Positions 24,931 to 33,681 are shown, counted from the first letter of the stretch. The stretch is 64,000 nucleotides of DNA from Nocardioides currus (GCF_003057875.1 NZ_PYXZ01000007.1:131999-195998); one strand, 5' to 3'. A program made the numbers and translations. The notes: generated by a model not told the origin, from the sequence alone.

Positions 24931-25874
24931 CGGCTGCCCGGCGTCCGTCCCGGCAGGTGCGTGCGTGGCGACATCCGCGGCCCGCGGCGAGGACGTCCGC
25001 CCGCGATCGAGTAGATCAGCCCGACGGCCCGGTTGCGCTGCGGTCGCCACGGCTCCAGGAACTCCTCGAGCTCGGCGTCGGTGAACGGGGTGCCCGTCAT
25101 CGCCCAGCCGATGTCCTTGGCGACGTGGTAGTCGAAGAAGCTCACCGCGTCGGGATCGCCGAGCGCCGTCTGCCGCACCTCGGCGCTGGTCCACACGCCC
25201 ACGCCCGGGAGGCTCCGCAGCCGTCGGTCGAGGTCGACGGGACCGTCGTGGCGCTCCAGCGCATCGGCCACCCGGGCCGCGGTCACGATCGCCCGCGAGC
25301 GGGCCGGGTCGACGTGCAGCTCCAGCCACGCCCAGCTCGGGATCATCCGCACCGTGTCCGCGTCGGGCGGCACCCAGAGGCGCATCGCCTCGCCGGGGCC
25401 GGGCGCGCGATCGCCGTAGCGGTGGACCAGGGCGCGGTAGCCCGCGAACGCCTCCTGGCCCGTCACCTTCTGCTCGATGATGCTGCCGATCAGGCTCTGC
25501 ACGACCAGGCCGCTGCGCCCGAAGCGGCCGTGCGGGCGGCGGCGCCACGCCTCGGCGACCATCGGATGGATCGGGTCGAAGTCGCTGACGTCGTCGTCGG
25601 CACCGAGCAGTCCGGGGACCGACGCGACCACCCACTCCGCGCCCTCGCCCCACGCGTCCGCGTGCACGACGCCGCCGGGGTCCTGGCGCACGCGCAACGT
25701 GGCCGGTCCGGCCGGTGTCCGCACCCCGCGCCAGTGCGCGCCGGCGGGGTCGATGCGGTAGCTGGGGTCCGAGCTCCCGCGGCGCTGCTGGCGCAGGATC
25801 GAGCCGGCCGGGCACGGCCAGCCCGGCTGCCACACCGTGCTGGCGTCCGGGCGGGCCTCGGACGATGAGGGCAC
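24927..25874 (-). CDS. AlkA-like DNA-3-methyladenine glycosylase
   Basis: The 315-residue protein has the HhH-GPD core: VVQSLIGSIIEQKVTGQEA (helix that packs on DNA), the helix-hairpin-helix LRSLPGVGVWTSAEVRQTALGDPDAV and a following FFDYHVAKD, whose Asp corresponds to the AlkA catalytic Asp. The N-terminal 100 residues are not the normal AlkA TBP-like domain in any obvious way. It would excise alkylated bases. GTG 25874 lies 6 nt after TAGCGT. Its promoter overlaps that of the divergent lipoprotein gene. Confidence 0.85.
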   Translation of the reverse strand: MPSSSEARPDASTVWQPGWPCPAGSILRQQRRGSSDPSYRIDPAGAHWRGVRTPAGPATLRVRQDPGGVVHADAWGEGAEWVVASVPGLLGADDDVSDFDPIHPMVAEAWRRRPHGRFGRSGLVVQSLIGSIIEQKVTGQEAFAGYRALVHRYGDRAPGPGEAMRLWVPPDADTVRMIPSWAWLELHVDPARSRAIVTAARVADALERHDGPVDLDRRLRSLPGVGVWTSAEVRQTALGDPDAVSFFDYHVAKDIGWAMTGTPFTDAELEEFLEPWRPQRNRAVGLIYSIAGGRPRRGPRMSPRTHLPGRTPGSR

Positions 25875-25880
25875 GGGTGG

Positions 25881-25890
25881 ACGCTACCCT
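25881..25890. promoter_or_regulatory. Overlapping divergent -10 hexamers
   Basis: Within the ten bases ACGCTACCCT, TAGCGT on the minus strand (25886-25881) serves the AlkA-like gene and TACCCT on the plus strand (25885-25890) serves the lipoprotein gene. They share the TA at 25885-25886, so the two polymerases cannot bind together. Confidence 0.6.
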
Positions 25891-25929
25891 CACGCCATCG
25901 GTGTTCGGGTGGCGACGGGGGAAGCAACG

Positions 25930-27414
25930 ATGACGACACGGACGGTACGGCGCTGGGCGCACCTGGTGGCCGCGGGCGCACTGGCCGCGGCCCTGGCGGG
26001 GTGCTCGGACACCGAGGAGCCGCCGGACGCTCCCACGCCGAGCTCGTCCGACAGCCAGTCCGACGATCCGTCGGAGGACGCGACCGCGGAGCCCGTGGAC
26101 GAGTCGAGCGCCCCGGCCGACGAGATCTCACGCGCGTTCGGCGTGCCGGCGTCCAAGGGCCCGGGCGGATACGCCCCGCCGCTCGGGCCCGTCATGACCG
26201 ACGACCTGATCGTCTTCACCGACGAGCGCGACCTCCTGACCGCGATCGACCGCACGACCGGCGAGCAGCGCTGGCAGGTGAAACGGCGCACGACCGGGAA
26301 CAACGGTGACTCGCCGTGCGAGCTCGTCCACCCGACCAGCGACTCCGAGGTCGTGGTGCTCAACCACGGTGCCGGCGAGCTGTGCGGCGTGTTCACCGTC
26401 TACTCCCTGGCCGACGGCTCGATCACCGAGAAGTACGACTCGGTCCCCCGGATGGGACGTCGGATCGGGTTCGAGCTCACGGCGAACTCCGACCTGGCCG
26501 AGATCGATGGCCGCACCTACTTCGTCGACGCCGACGAGAACCTCCTGCGCCTCGAGGCCGACGGGACGACCAGCAGCATCGGCAGCCCTGGCGTCCTCCT
26601 GGGCGCCGACAGCGACTGGAACGTCGTCAACCTCGCCGTCCTGCCGGGGACGGACGTCATGTTCTCGCGCGTCGTCCCGGCCGCCGAGGGTGACGACGAG
26701 CTCGAGTTCGACGAGGACGAGGACGGCAAGCTGATCGGCTTCCGGATCAACGACAGCGAGCTCCTCGAGCTGGTGTGGGAGCAGGACGTCGCCACGCTGA
26801 TGTCGAAGGCCTCCTCGCCCGGGCACGTCCGGGGCAAGTTCCAGGTCTCGACCTTCGTGGACGGGATGGTCGTCGACCAGTTCCGGGACGGCGGCGCGGT
26901 CCGCACGAGGTACCGTGCGCTCGACCCCGAGACCGGCGAGCTGGGCTCCCCCGGCCTCACGTTCGGCCGCAATCCCGACTATCTGCCGGGCTTCGCCATG
27001 CAGTACGACGTCGACACGTCGCTGCCCGCCGCGGACGGGGGCGTCTTCACGCCGGTGGTCCCCCGGGGCAGCAACCGGCCCGTCGCCGTACGCCGCCTGG
27101 ACCTCGCGTCCGGTGAGGAGCTGTGGTCCTGGTCGATCCCCGGGGCCGCGAAGCGGGACGTCGTCAGCGTCGGCGCCGACCTCGTCACGAGCAGCCCGGA
27201 CGGGTCCCTGGTCTACGTCGCCACGGCTGTCGACTTCCAGGACCGGCTGTGGGAGCTGGACGCCGGGACCGGCGAGGTGGTGCGCAGCTGGTCGTTCCCC
27301 GACCGCGACTCCTCCGACCTCAGCGGCTCGGTCGTGACCATCGACGACGGCGACGTGTTCCGGCTCAGCGGCTCGCTGGGCGGCGACAAGGTGGTGGCCG
27401 CGCTCTACCGCTGA
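25930..27414 (+). CDS. PQQ-propeller-like lipoprotein
   Basis: The 494-residue protein has a lipoprotein signal peptide (basic MTTRTVRRW, hydrophobic stretch, lipobox LAGC with C25) and a disordered acidic/Ser linker to about residue 70. A seven-blade type beta-propeller follows with repeated D-x-x-T/S-G-E-x-x-W patterns (DRTTGEQRWQV, DLASGEELWSW, DAGTGEVVRSW). Such proteins are surface-bound scaffolds or sensors; catalytic PQQ ligands are not evident. ATG 25930 has GGGGA 8 nt upstream. Transcription from 25885-25890 would give a leader of about 30 nt. Confidence 0.85.
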   Translation: MTTRTVRRWAHLVAAGALAAALAGCSDTEEPPDAPTPSSSDSQSDDPSEDATAEPVDESSAPADEISRAFGVPASKGPGGYAPPLGPVMTDDLIVFTDERDLLTAIDRTTGEQRWQVKRRTTGNNGDSPCELVHPTSDSEVVVLNHGAGELCGVFTVYSLADGSITEKYDSVPRMGRRIGFELTANSDLAEIDGRTYFVDADENLLRLEADGTTSSIGSPGVLLGADSDWNVVNLAVLPGTDVMFSRVVPAAEGDDELEFDEDEDGKLIGFRINDSELLELVWEQDVATLMSKASSPGHVRGKFQVSTFVDGMVVDQFRDGGAVRTRYRALDPETGELGSPGLTFGRNPDYLPGFAMQYDVDTSLPAADGGVFTPVVPRGSNRPVAVRRLDLASGEELWSWSIPGAAKRDVVSVGADLVTSSPDGSLVYVATAVDFQDRLWELDAGTGEVVRSWSFPDRDSSDLSGSVVTIDDGDVFRLSGSLGGDKVVAALYR

Positions 27415-27423
27415 CCCCGGCGA

Positions 27424-27429
27424 TAGGTT
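27424..27429 (+). promoter_or_regulatory. Leaderless-type -10 TAGGTT
   Basis: TAGGTT lies 6 nt before ATG 27436, although the previous stop is only 20 bp upstream. The gene therefore need not depend on the lipoprotein transcript. Confidence 0.55.
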
Positions 27430-27435
27430 TCCCCC

Positions 27436-28281
27436 ATGGCAGACAAGCGGGAGATCGAGCCCGGCATCGAGCAGGACTTCAGCAACCAGATGTCGTACGG
27501 CGACTACCTCCGCCTCGACCTCCTGCTGAGCGCCCAGCAGCCCCAGAGCGACCCGCCCCAGCACGACGAGCTGCTGTTCATCGTGCAGCACCAGACGTCC
27601 GAGCTGTGGCTGAAGCTGATGGTCCACGAGCTCCGCTCGGCCCGGTCGCTGCTCGCCACCGACGACCTCTCCCCCGCCCTCAAGCGGCTGGCGCGGGTCA
27701 AGCACATCCAGCGCGTGCTCACCGACCAGTGGTCGGTGCTCGCCACCCTCACGCCGAGCGAGTACGCCGAGATCCGGCCCTTCCTCGCGACCTCCTCGGG
27801 CTTCCAGTCGGCGCAGTACCGCGAGGTCGAGTTCCTCCTCGGCAACAAGGACGCCGACATGGTCCGCGTCTTCAAGCACGACGCGGCGGTGCGCGACGAG
27901 CTCTCCACGCTGCTGAACGAGCCGTCGCTGTACGACGAGTTCCTGGCCTACCTCTCCCGCCGCGGCTACGCCGTGCCGGAGGACGTGCTGACCCGCGACG
28001 TGACGCGCCAGCACGCGGCCTCCCCGGAGCTGGTCGAGGTCTTCGCGCAGGTCTACGCCGCGCCGTCGGAGCACTGGGGTGTCTACGAGACCTGCGAGGA
28101 GCTGGTCGATGTGGAGGACAACTTCCAGCAGTGGCGCTTCCGCCACCTCCAGGTGGTCCAGCGCACGATCGGCCACAAGATCGGCACCGGTGGGTCCTCG
28201 GGCGTGGACTTCCTGCGCCGCGCCCTCGACCTCACTTTCTTCCCCGAGCTGTTCGAGGTGCGCACGCGCATCGGCGGCTGA
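27436..28281 (+). CDS. kynA: Tryptophan 2,3-dioxygenase
   Basis: The 281-residue protein is normal length and carries the family blocks YGDYLRLDLLLSAQQP, DELLFIVQHQTSELWLKLMVHEL (distal-pocket His), SSGFQSAQYREVEFLLGNKD, and DNFQQWRFRHLQVVQRTIGHKIGTGGSSGVDFLRR with the proximal haem His in the first part. The enzyme opens the indole ring of tryptophan to N-formylkynurenine, the first step of the kynurenine pathway. Kynureninase and formamidase genes are not adjacent. It is convergent with the next gene with a 6-bp gap. Confidence 0.97.
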   Translation: MADKREIEPGIEQDFSNQMSYGDYLRLDLLLSAQQPQSDPPQHDELLFIVQHQTSELWLKLMVHELRSARSLLATDDLSPALKRLARVKHIQRVLTDQWSVLATLTPSEYAEIRPFLATSSGFQSAQYREVEFLLGNKDADMVRVFKHDAAVRDELSTLLNEPSLYDEFLAYLSRRGYAVPEDVLTRDVTRQHAASPELVEVFAQVYAAPSEHWGVYETCEELVDVEDNFQQWRFRHLQVVQRTIGHKIGTGGSSGVDFLRRALDLTFFPELFEVRTRIGG

Positions 28282-28287
28282 GCGGTC

Positions 28288-28890
28288 TCAGGCGCGCTCG
28301 ACCGTCGTCACCACCGACGTCACGGACGGGCGGCGGGGAGTGGACGAGAACCCGAAGCGGCAGGGCGGGTCGACCGCCGCGAGAGAGCCCAGCGGCTCGC
28401 CCCGCCAGCTGCCGCTCAGGGCCGTGACCTCGTGGACCGACGTGGCGCCGTACCACTCCCGGCGGTCCTGCCCGGCGGTGCCGCGGGTGCGGACGCCGCG
28501 CATCACGACCCGCGCCACGGGGTCGACGGCGGCGCACCAGGCGGGGGCGGTGGCGAGGCGGGGAGGTACGGCGCGGAGCAGGTGCCCCAGCGCCGTACGA
28601 CGACCCACGCGCAGGGTCAGCGCCAACGAGGGCGTGGACACGGTCCACTCGTCGGTGCCGGTCACCGACACGGGCTCGATCACGACCTCGTCGAAGGTGT
28701 AGGTGGCGACCACGAAGTCACGGGTCCGCTCGTCGGGGGCGAGCAGCACCCGGTGGCCCGTCGCGTCCTCGACCATCACGTCCGCGAACGCGCCCCACGG
28801 CGAGGCCGCCCAGCGGCCGACCACGACCCGGACCCCGCTCGTCGAGCCCACGCCGGCGATCTGCCCGGAGAAGCGTTCGCGGGTCGGCAC
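28288..28890 (-). CDS. Uncharacterised actinobacterial protein
   Basis: The 200-residue protein has no membrane segment and no motif I recognise. It begins MPTRERFSGQIAGVGSTSGVRVVVG and contains ADVMVEDATGHRVLLAPDERTRDFVVATYTFDEV, suggesting a beta-rich soluble fold. Good third-position G/C supports coding. GTG 28890 is preferred because CAGGAT lies 6 nt upstream, a variant of the local leaderless signal, and because longer frames run antisense to the ligase gene. Confidence 0.7.
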   Translation of the reverse strand: MPTRERFSGQIAGVGSTSGVRVVVGRWAASPWGAFADVMVEDATGHRVLLAPDERTRDFVVATYTFDEVVIEPVSVTGTDEWTVSTPSLALTLRVGRRTALGHLLRAVPPRLATAPAWCAAVDPVARVVMRGVRTRGTAGQDRREWYGATSVHEVTALSGSWRGEPLGSLAAVDPPCRFGFSSTPRRPSVTSVVTTVERA

Positions 28891-28936
28891 TCCGCCATCC
28901 TGCCCCCATCCACCGAACGCTGTCGGTGGGGGCGGG

Positions 28937-28942
28937 CACACT
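28937..28942 (+). promoter_or_regulatory. Leaderless-type -10 CACACT
   Basis: CACACT lies 6 nt before ATG 28949, the same arrangement as at 6402-6407. Confidence 0.4.
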
Positions 28943-28948
28943 GGCCCC

Positions 28949-30460
28949 ATGCTGCTCGCCGAGATCGTGACCACGTCCGCCACGGTGGCGGCGACGAGAT
29001 CCCGCAAGGCCAAGGTGGCCGCGCTGGCCGAGGCGCTGCGCCACACCGAGGCCGACGAGCTGGAAACGGTGGTGAGCTACCTCGGCGGCGCCCTGCGCCA
29101 GCGGCGCACCGGGCTCGGTTGGCGGGGCCTGGCCGAGCTGCCGGAGCCGGCGGACGAGCCGTCACTGCAGGTCACCGAGGTGCACGAGGCGTTCGACGCC
29201 CTCGCCCTGATCGGGGGCGCCGGGTCCCAGGCGGCGCGCAAGGCCGCCGTCGCCGAGCTCTTCGCCCGTGCGACCGCGCCCGAGCAGGCGTGGCTGCGGG
29301 GGCTCGTCACCGGCGAGGTCCGCCAGGGTGCCCTCGATGCGCTCGTCCAGGAGGCCGTCGCCCAGGTCGCCGAGGTGCCGCTCGCGTCCGTACGCCGCGC
29401 GGCGATGCTCTCCGGCAGCACCCTCGCCGCCTCGCTCGCCGCGTTCGACGGCGGTGAGGAGGCGCTGGCCGCCATCGGTCTCGAGGTCGGCCGGCCGGTG
29501 CTGCCGATGCTGGCCTCCAGCGCGACCGACATCGCGGCGGCGATGGCCAAGGCCGTCGACGAAGGGCCGGTCGCCATCGACGCCAAGCTCGACGGCATCC
29601 GCATCCAGGCCCACCGCCGCGGCGACGAGGTGCTCCTCGTGACCCGTAGCCTCGACGACATCACGGCCCGGCTGCCCGAGGTCGTCGACGTCGTGCGTGC
29701 GCTGCCCGGCGGCGACCTCGTGCTCGACGGGGAGGCCCTGATGCTCGGCCCCGACGGGCGGCCGCGCCCGTTCCAGGAGACCGCGTCGCGCACCGCCCAG
29801 TCCACCGGCGCGGCGGTGGTCCCCTACTTCTTCGACGTCCTCCACCTCGACGGTCGCGACCTGCTCGACGCTCCCGGCGAGGAACGGATGGCGGTGCTCG
29901 ACGAGCTCGTCCCGGAGGCCAACCGGGTCGGTCGCCTCGTCACCGCCGACGCGGAGGCCGCCGCCGGGTTCGTCGCCGAGACGCTGGCCCAGGGACACGA
30001 GGGCGTGATCGTGAAGGACCCGGCAGCGGCGTACGACGCCGGTCGGCGCGGCTCGGCGTGGGTCAAGGTGAAACCGGTCCACACGCTCGACCTGGTCGTG
30101 CTGGCCGTCGAGCGCGGCAGCGGTCGCCGCACCGGCCTGCTGTCCAACATCCACCTCGGCGCCCGCGACCCGGAGACGGGTGGCTTCGTGATGCTCGGCA
30201 AGACGTTCAAGGGCATGACCGACGAGATGCTGGCGTGGCAGACCGAGCGGTTCACCGAGCTGCAGACCGAGGACGACGGCTGGGTGGTGCACGTGCGACC
30301 GGAGCAGGTCGTGGAGATCGCCCTCGACGGCGTGCAGCGCTCGACGCGCTACCCCGGCGGCGTGGCGCTGCGGTTCGCCCGGGTCGTGCGCTACCGCGAC
30401 GACAAGGCGCCGCACGAGGCCGACACGCTGGCCGACGTGCTCGCGCTCAAGACCTGGTGA
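28949..30460 (+). CDS. ATP-dependent DNA ligase, LigB-like
   Basis: The 503-residue protein has an N-terminal DNA-binding helical domain (LAEALRHTEADELETVVSYL, GEVRQGALDALVQEAVAQV). The adenylation domain carries motif I AIDAKLDGIRIQAHR with the AMP-accepting Lys, then LDGEALMLGPDGRPRPFQ and EGVIVKDPAAAYDAGRRG. The OB domain holds WVKVKPVHTLDLVVLAVERGSGRR. This is the mycobacterial LigB organisation, a second ligase beside NAD-dependent LigA. No Ku or LigD domains are attached. Role in repair is inferred from family. Confidence 0.93.
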   Translation: MLLAEIVTTSATVAATRSRKAKVAALAEALRHTEADELETVVSYLGGALRQRRTGLGWRGLAELPEPADEPSLQVTEVHEAFDALALIGGAGSQAARKAAVAELFARATAPEQAWLRGLVTGEVRQGALDALVQEAVAQVAEVPLASVRRAAMLSGSTLAASLAAFDGGEEALAAIGLEVGRPVLPMLASSATDIAAAMAKAVDEGPVAIDAKLDGIRIQAHRRGDEVLLVTRSLDDITARLPEVVDVVRALPGGDLVLDGEALMLGPDGRPRPFQETASRTAQSTGAAVVPYFFDVLHLDGRDLLDAPGEERMAVLDELVPEANRVGRLVTADAEAAAGFVAETLAQGHEGVIVKDPAAAYDAGRRGSAWVKVKPVHTLDLVVLAVERGSGRRTGLLSNIHLGARDPETGGFVMLGKTFKGMTDEMLAWQTERFTELQTEDDGWVVHVRPEQVVEIALDGVQRSTRYPGGVALRFARVVRYRDDKAPHEADTLADVLALKTW

Positions 30461-30492
30461 GGGTCGGTGGGAACAATCGCTGAAACACTCGT

Positions 30493-30502
30493 CACACGTG
30501 TG
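30493..30502. promoter_or_regulatory. Palindrome CACACGTGTG before a TetR gene
   Basis: A perfect 10-bp palindrome lies 22 nt upstream of the -10 TAGACT, over the expected -35. It is a candidate operator for the TetR product. Confidence 0.45.
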
Positions 30503-30524
30503 TAACTGGACGTTGCAGCGGCCC

Positions 30525-30530
30525 TAGACT
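30525..30530 (+). promoter_or_regulatory. Leaderless-type -10 TAGACT
   Basis: TAGACT lies 7 nt before ATG 30538. Confidence 0.6.
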
Positions 30531-30537
30531 CAGGCCC

Positions 30538-31245
30538 ATGAGCAGCATCACCAGCCTGGACGGCGACACCCCCCGCGTCGACGGCCGGCGCTCGGCCGCG
30601 GCCGCCCGCCGCCGCCAGCGCGAGCGCGAGATCCTCGAGGCCACCCGCGCCCTCTTCGACGAGCGCGGCGTCCGCGACGCGCAGATCGAGGACATCGCGC
30701 AGGCCGTCGGGATCAACCGGGCCATCGTCTACCGCCACTTCACCGGCAAGGAGGAGCTGTTCGCGCTGACCCTCGTCGGCTACCTCGACGAGCTCCGGGT
30801 CGTCCTCACCGACAGCGTCGCCGACCTCACCGTCGCCGACGAGCGGCTCGCAGCGGTCGTCGAGGCCTTCGTCGACTTCGGCCTCGACCTCCCCGCCTTC
30901 GTCGACTGCGCCCAGGCCCTGATGCGGCGCACCGGTCCCGAGCTCCTCGAGGAGATCAGCGAGAGCGCGATGTTCCGCCTCGGCCGATCCATCTCCGGCT
31001 GCCTCGCGGTCGTCGGCGACGTCCTGCACGACGGGGTCGAGGCCGGTGACTTCAAGGTCTCCGACACCACGCTCCTCGCCAACCAGCTCTACGCCAGCGG
31101 CCTGGGCGCCCTCCAGCTCGCCCGGGTCGGGATGCTGGTCAGCGAAGCGGCGCCCGGCATCCCGGCGATCCACCGCGTCTCCGGCGAGCAGGTCAAGAGC
31201 TACCTCGTGACGTCCGCCCTCGCCGTCGCGCGGCAAGGCGTCTGA
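30538..31245 (+). CDS. TetR/AcrR family transcriptional regulator
   Basis: The 235-residue protein has an extended Arg/Ala N-terminus, then a TetR helix-turn-helix (REILEATRALFDERGVRDAQIEDIAQAVGINRAIVYRHFTGKEELFALTL, about 30-80) and a C-terminal ligand domain. Residues before the HTH are longer than usual. The palindrome at 30493 suggests autoregulation. It is convergent with the flavoprotein gene (1 bp between stops), so no obvious divergent target exists locally. Ligand unknown. Confidence 0.9.
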   Translation: MSSITSLDGDTPRVDGRRSAAAARRRQREREILEATRALFDERGVRDAQIEDIAQAVGINRAIVYRHFTGKEELFALTLVGYLDELRVVLTDSVADLTVADERLAAVVEAFVDFGLDLPAFVDCAQALMRRTGPELLEEISESAMFRLGRSISGCLAVVGDVLHDGVEAGDFKVSDTTLLANQLYASGLGALQLARVGMLVSEAAPGIPAIHRVSGEQVKSYLVTSALAVARQGV

Positions 31246-31246
31246 C

Positions 31247-32608
31247 CTACAGCCCCAGGTCGTCCAGGGCGGTCATCACCGCTCCGTGGTAGGTCGGGAA
31301 CGCGAAGTGCATCCGGCGCACGGTCGCGGGCGGCACCTTCGCGTGCACGGCCAGGGTCAGCAACGCGATCAGGTCACCGCCGGTCGGGCCGGCCACGGTC
31401 GCCCCGACCAGCAAGCCGGTCGAGGCGTCGGCCACGAGCTTGATGTGGCCCTCGTTGCCGGCGCCGTCGAGCCAGCCGCGAGCCGACTCGGTGATGTCGG
31501 CGAAGCCGGTCCGCACGTCCAGCCCCTGCTTGGTGGCCTGCTCCTCGGTCAGCCCCACCGAGCCGACCTCCGGCTCGGTGAAGGTGACGCGGCTGACCGC
31601 GCGGTAGTCGGCCAGCGGGCCGGCCTCGCCGAGCAGGTCGCCGAGCGCGACCTCGGCCTGGTAGTCGGAGACGTGGGTGAAGCGGCCCTTGCCGGTGATG
31701 TCGCCGATGGCCCACAGCTTGTCGCCGGCGCGCATCCGCTCGTCGGTCTCCACGACGGGTGCTTCGGGGTCCAGCCCGACGGCATCGAGTCCGATGTCGG
31801 TGATGTTGTTGCTCCGCCCGGCCGCGACGAGCAGCCGCTCGGCCTCGATGGTCAGGTCGCCCGCGGTGATCGTGAACCCGTCGTCGTACGACACCCGGGA
31901 GATCTCGACGCCGGTGTGGACGGCGATGCCCTGCTCCTCGAAGATCTTCGTGAGCAGCGTGCTGGTCTCGGGCTCCTCGACGGCCAGCAGCCGGTCGGCG
32001 GCCTCGATGATCGTGACCTCGACCCCGAACCGGGAGATCGCCTGCGCGAGCTCGCAGCCGATCGGTCCGCCGCCGATGATGGCCAGGCTCCTGGGCAGCT
32101 CGGTGACCTGCACGATGTCGCGGTTGGTCCAGTACGGCGTGTCGGAGAGCCCGTCGATGGGCAGCACCAGCGGCTCGGTGCCGGTGTTGAGCACGACACC
32201 CTGGGAGGCGACGTAGCTGACGCCGTCGACCTCGACGACGCCCGGGGCGGTGAGGCGTCCGTGCCCGCGCACGAGCCGGACGCCCGCCTTCTGCACCGCC
32301 TCGGCGTTGGCGTCGTCGGTCCAGCCCTTCGTCGCCTCCTCGGTGACCCGCGACGCGGGACGGGACCACTCGGGGGTGACGGTCGCGGGACCGGCGAGGC
32401 GGTCGGCCAGGCCGACCGCGCCGATCAGGTGCGAGGCGCGGATGAGCAGCTTGGTGGGCGTGCAGCCGTAGAACGGGCACTCACCGCCCACCAGGTGCAT
32501 CTCCACACCGACGGTGTCGACGCCGGCCTCGGCCAGCTTGGTGGCGAGCATCTGACCGCCCGGGCCGAGACCCAGGACGATGACCTCGCAGGCGACGGGC
32601 TCACTCAT
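31247..32608 (-). CDS. Class I pyridine nucleotide-disulfide oxidoreductase relative with atypical C-terminus
   Basis: The 453-residue protein has the FAD motif VIVLGLGPGGQMLATKLAEAG, the redox-disulfide box GGECPFYGCTPTK (C44, C49), the NAD(P) motif SLAIIGGGPIGCELAQAI and the second FAD motif KLWAIGDIT. The interface motif that normally reads H-P-T-x-x-E is F437-P-T-Y-H-G442, so both the catalytic base His and its Glu partner are missing. It is therefore unlikely to be a normal lipoamide, mycothione or mercuric reductase and may be a quinone-type reductase, like LpdA of M. tuberculosis. It starts 6 nt after TAGGGT. Confidence 0.88.
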   Translation of the reverse strand: MSEPVACEVIVLGLGPGGQMLATKLAEAGVDTVGVEMHLVGGECPFYGCTPTKLLIRASHLIGAVGLADRLAGPATVTPEWSRPASRVTEEATKGWTDDANAEAVQKAGVRLVRGHGRLTAPGVVEVDGVSYVASQGVVLNTGTEPLVLPIDGLSDTPYWTNRDIVQVTELPRSLAIIGGGPIGCELAQAISRFGVEVTIIEAADRLLAVEEPETSTLLTKIFEEQGIAVHTGVEISRVSYDDGFTITAGDLTIEAERLLVAAGRSNNITDIGLDAVGLDPEAPVVETDERMRAGDKLWAIGDITGKGRFTHVSDYQAEVALGDLLGEAGPLADYRAVSRVTFTEPEVGSVGLTEEQATKQGLDVRTGFADITESARGWLDGAGNEGHIKLVADASTGLLVGATVAGPTGGDLIALLTLAVHAKVPPATVRRMHFAFPTYHGAVMTALDDLGL

Positions 32609-32614
32609 GCCGAC

Positions 32615-32620
32615 ACCCTA
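32615..32620 (-). promoter_or_regulatory. Leaderless-type -10 TAGGGT
   Basis: On the minus strand TAGGGT lies 6 nt before ATG 32608. It gives the flavoprotein gene its own promoter behind nusB. Confidence 0.6.
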
Positions 32621-32638
32621 CGGGCCACCGCGAACGAG

Positions 32639-33046
32639 TCAGACGGCCGAGGACCTGCTCTTGAGGATCGCCCCCAGGATGCCGTTGACGAACGTCGGCG
32701 ACTCGTCGGTCGACAGGTCCCGCACCAGGCTGATGGCCTCGGTCACCGCAACGGTGTCGGGCACGTCGTCGACGAACACCAGCTCGAACACGCCGAGGCG
32801 CAGCACGTTGCGGTCCACGGCCGGCATCCGTCCGAGCGTCCAGCCCTGGCTGTACGTCGTGAGCAGCTCGTCGATCTCCGTCTGGTGCTCGACGACACCA
32901 CGCACCAGCACGGCGGTGTAGTCGTTCGTCGGGCCCTCGCCGTCCGCGATGGCCCGGTCGAGCGCGACGACCGGGCTCTCGGAGCGCATCTCCGAGGCGT
33001 AGAGGAGGTCCAGAGCGCGCTTGCGCGCCTTGCTGCGAGCAGACAT
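32639..33046 (-). CDS. nusB: Transcription antitermination factor NusB
   Basis: The 135-residue protein matches NusB along its length: SARSKARKRALDLLYASEMR, LLTTYSQGWTLGRMPAVDRNVLRLGVFEL, DVPDTVAVTEAISLVRDLSTDESPTFVNGILGAI. NusB with NusE binds boxA in rRNA leaders. Its ATG shares one base with the efp stop, the usual actinobacterial efp-nusB coupling. Confidence 0.96.
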   Translation of the reverse strand: MSARSKARKRALDLLYASEMRSESPVVALDRAIADGEGPTNDYTAVLVRGVVEHQTEIDELLTTYSQGWTLGRMPAVDRNVLRLGVFELVFVDDVPDTVAVTEAISLVRDLSTDESPTFVNGILGAILKSRSSAV

Positions 33047-33609
33047 CAGGCCTTGACGCGGCCGAGGTAGGACGAGTCGCGGGTGTCGACCTTGACCTTC
33101 TCGCCGGTCGTGATGAAGAGCGGCACCTGGATCTCGTGGCCGGTCTCGAGGGTGGCGGGCTTGGTGCCACCGGTGGAACGGTCGCCCTGCAGGCCGGGGT
33201 CGGTGTGGCTGATCAGCAGCTCGACCGAGGCGGGCAGCTCGACGAACAGCACCCGGCCCTCGTTGGTCGCCACGATGGCGTCCTGGTTCTCCAGCATGAA
33301 GTTCCTGGCGTCGCCGACGATCTCGGGCGCGACCTCGAGCTGGTCGTAGGTCGAGGTGTCCATGAAGACGTAGGACGTGCCGTCGTTGTAGAGGTACTGC
33401 ATCGTGCGCTTGTCGACGTTGGCCGTCTCGACCTTGGTGCCGGCGTTGAAGGTCTTGTCGACCGTCTTGTTGGACTCGACGTTCTTGAGCTTGGTGCGCA
33501 CGAAGGCCGGGCCCTTGCCGGGCTTGACGTGCTGGAACTCGATGACGGTCCAGAGCTGGCCCTCGATGTTGAGGACCATGCCGTTCTTGAGGTCGTTGGT
33601 GGTTGCCAT
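33046..33609 (-). CDS. efp: Elongation factor P
   Basis: The 187-residue protein is normal EF-P length and has the N-terminal KOW-like domain [33 protein letters not shown]. Its tip loop PGKGPA contains the Lys that contacts the peptidyl-transferase centre. Two OB domains follow, ending [19 protein letters not shown]. It relieves stalling at polyproline. No modification genes are nearby, consistent with the unmodified-Lys actinobacterial type. A likely -10 TAGACT (33687-33682) gives a leader of about 65 nt. Confidence 0.97.
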   Translation of the reverse strand: MATTNDLKNGMVLNIEGQLWTVIEFQHVKPGKGPAFVRTKLKNVESNKTVDKTFNAGTKVETANVDKRTMQYLYNDGTSYVFMDTSTYDQLEVAPEIVGDARNFMLENQDAIVATNEGRVLFVELPASVELLISHTDPGLQGDRSTGGTKPATLETGHEIQVPLFITTGEKVKVDTRDSSYLGRVKA

Positions 33610-33681
33610 GGCGCGCTCTGCCCAGCCTTCTCTTCGCGGATGTCCGAACGGCCGCCGCGGTGGACGCGGGACCGAGGATCA

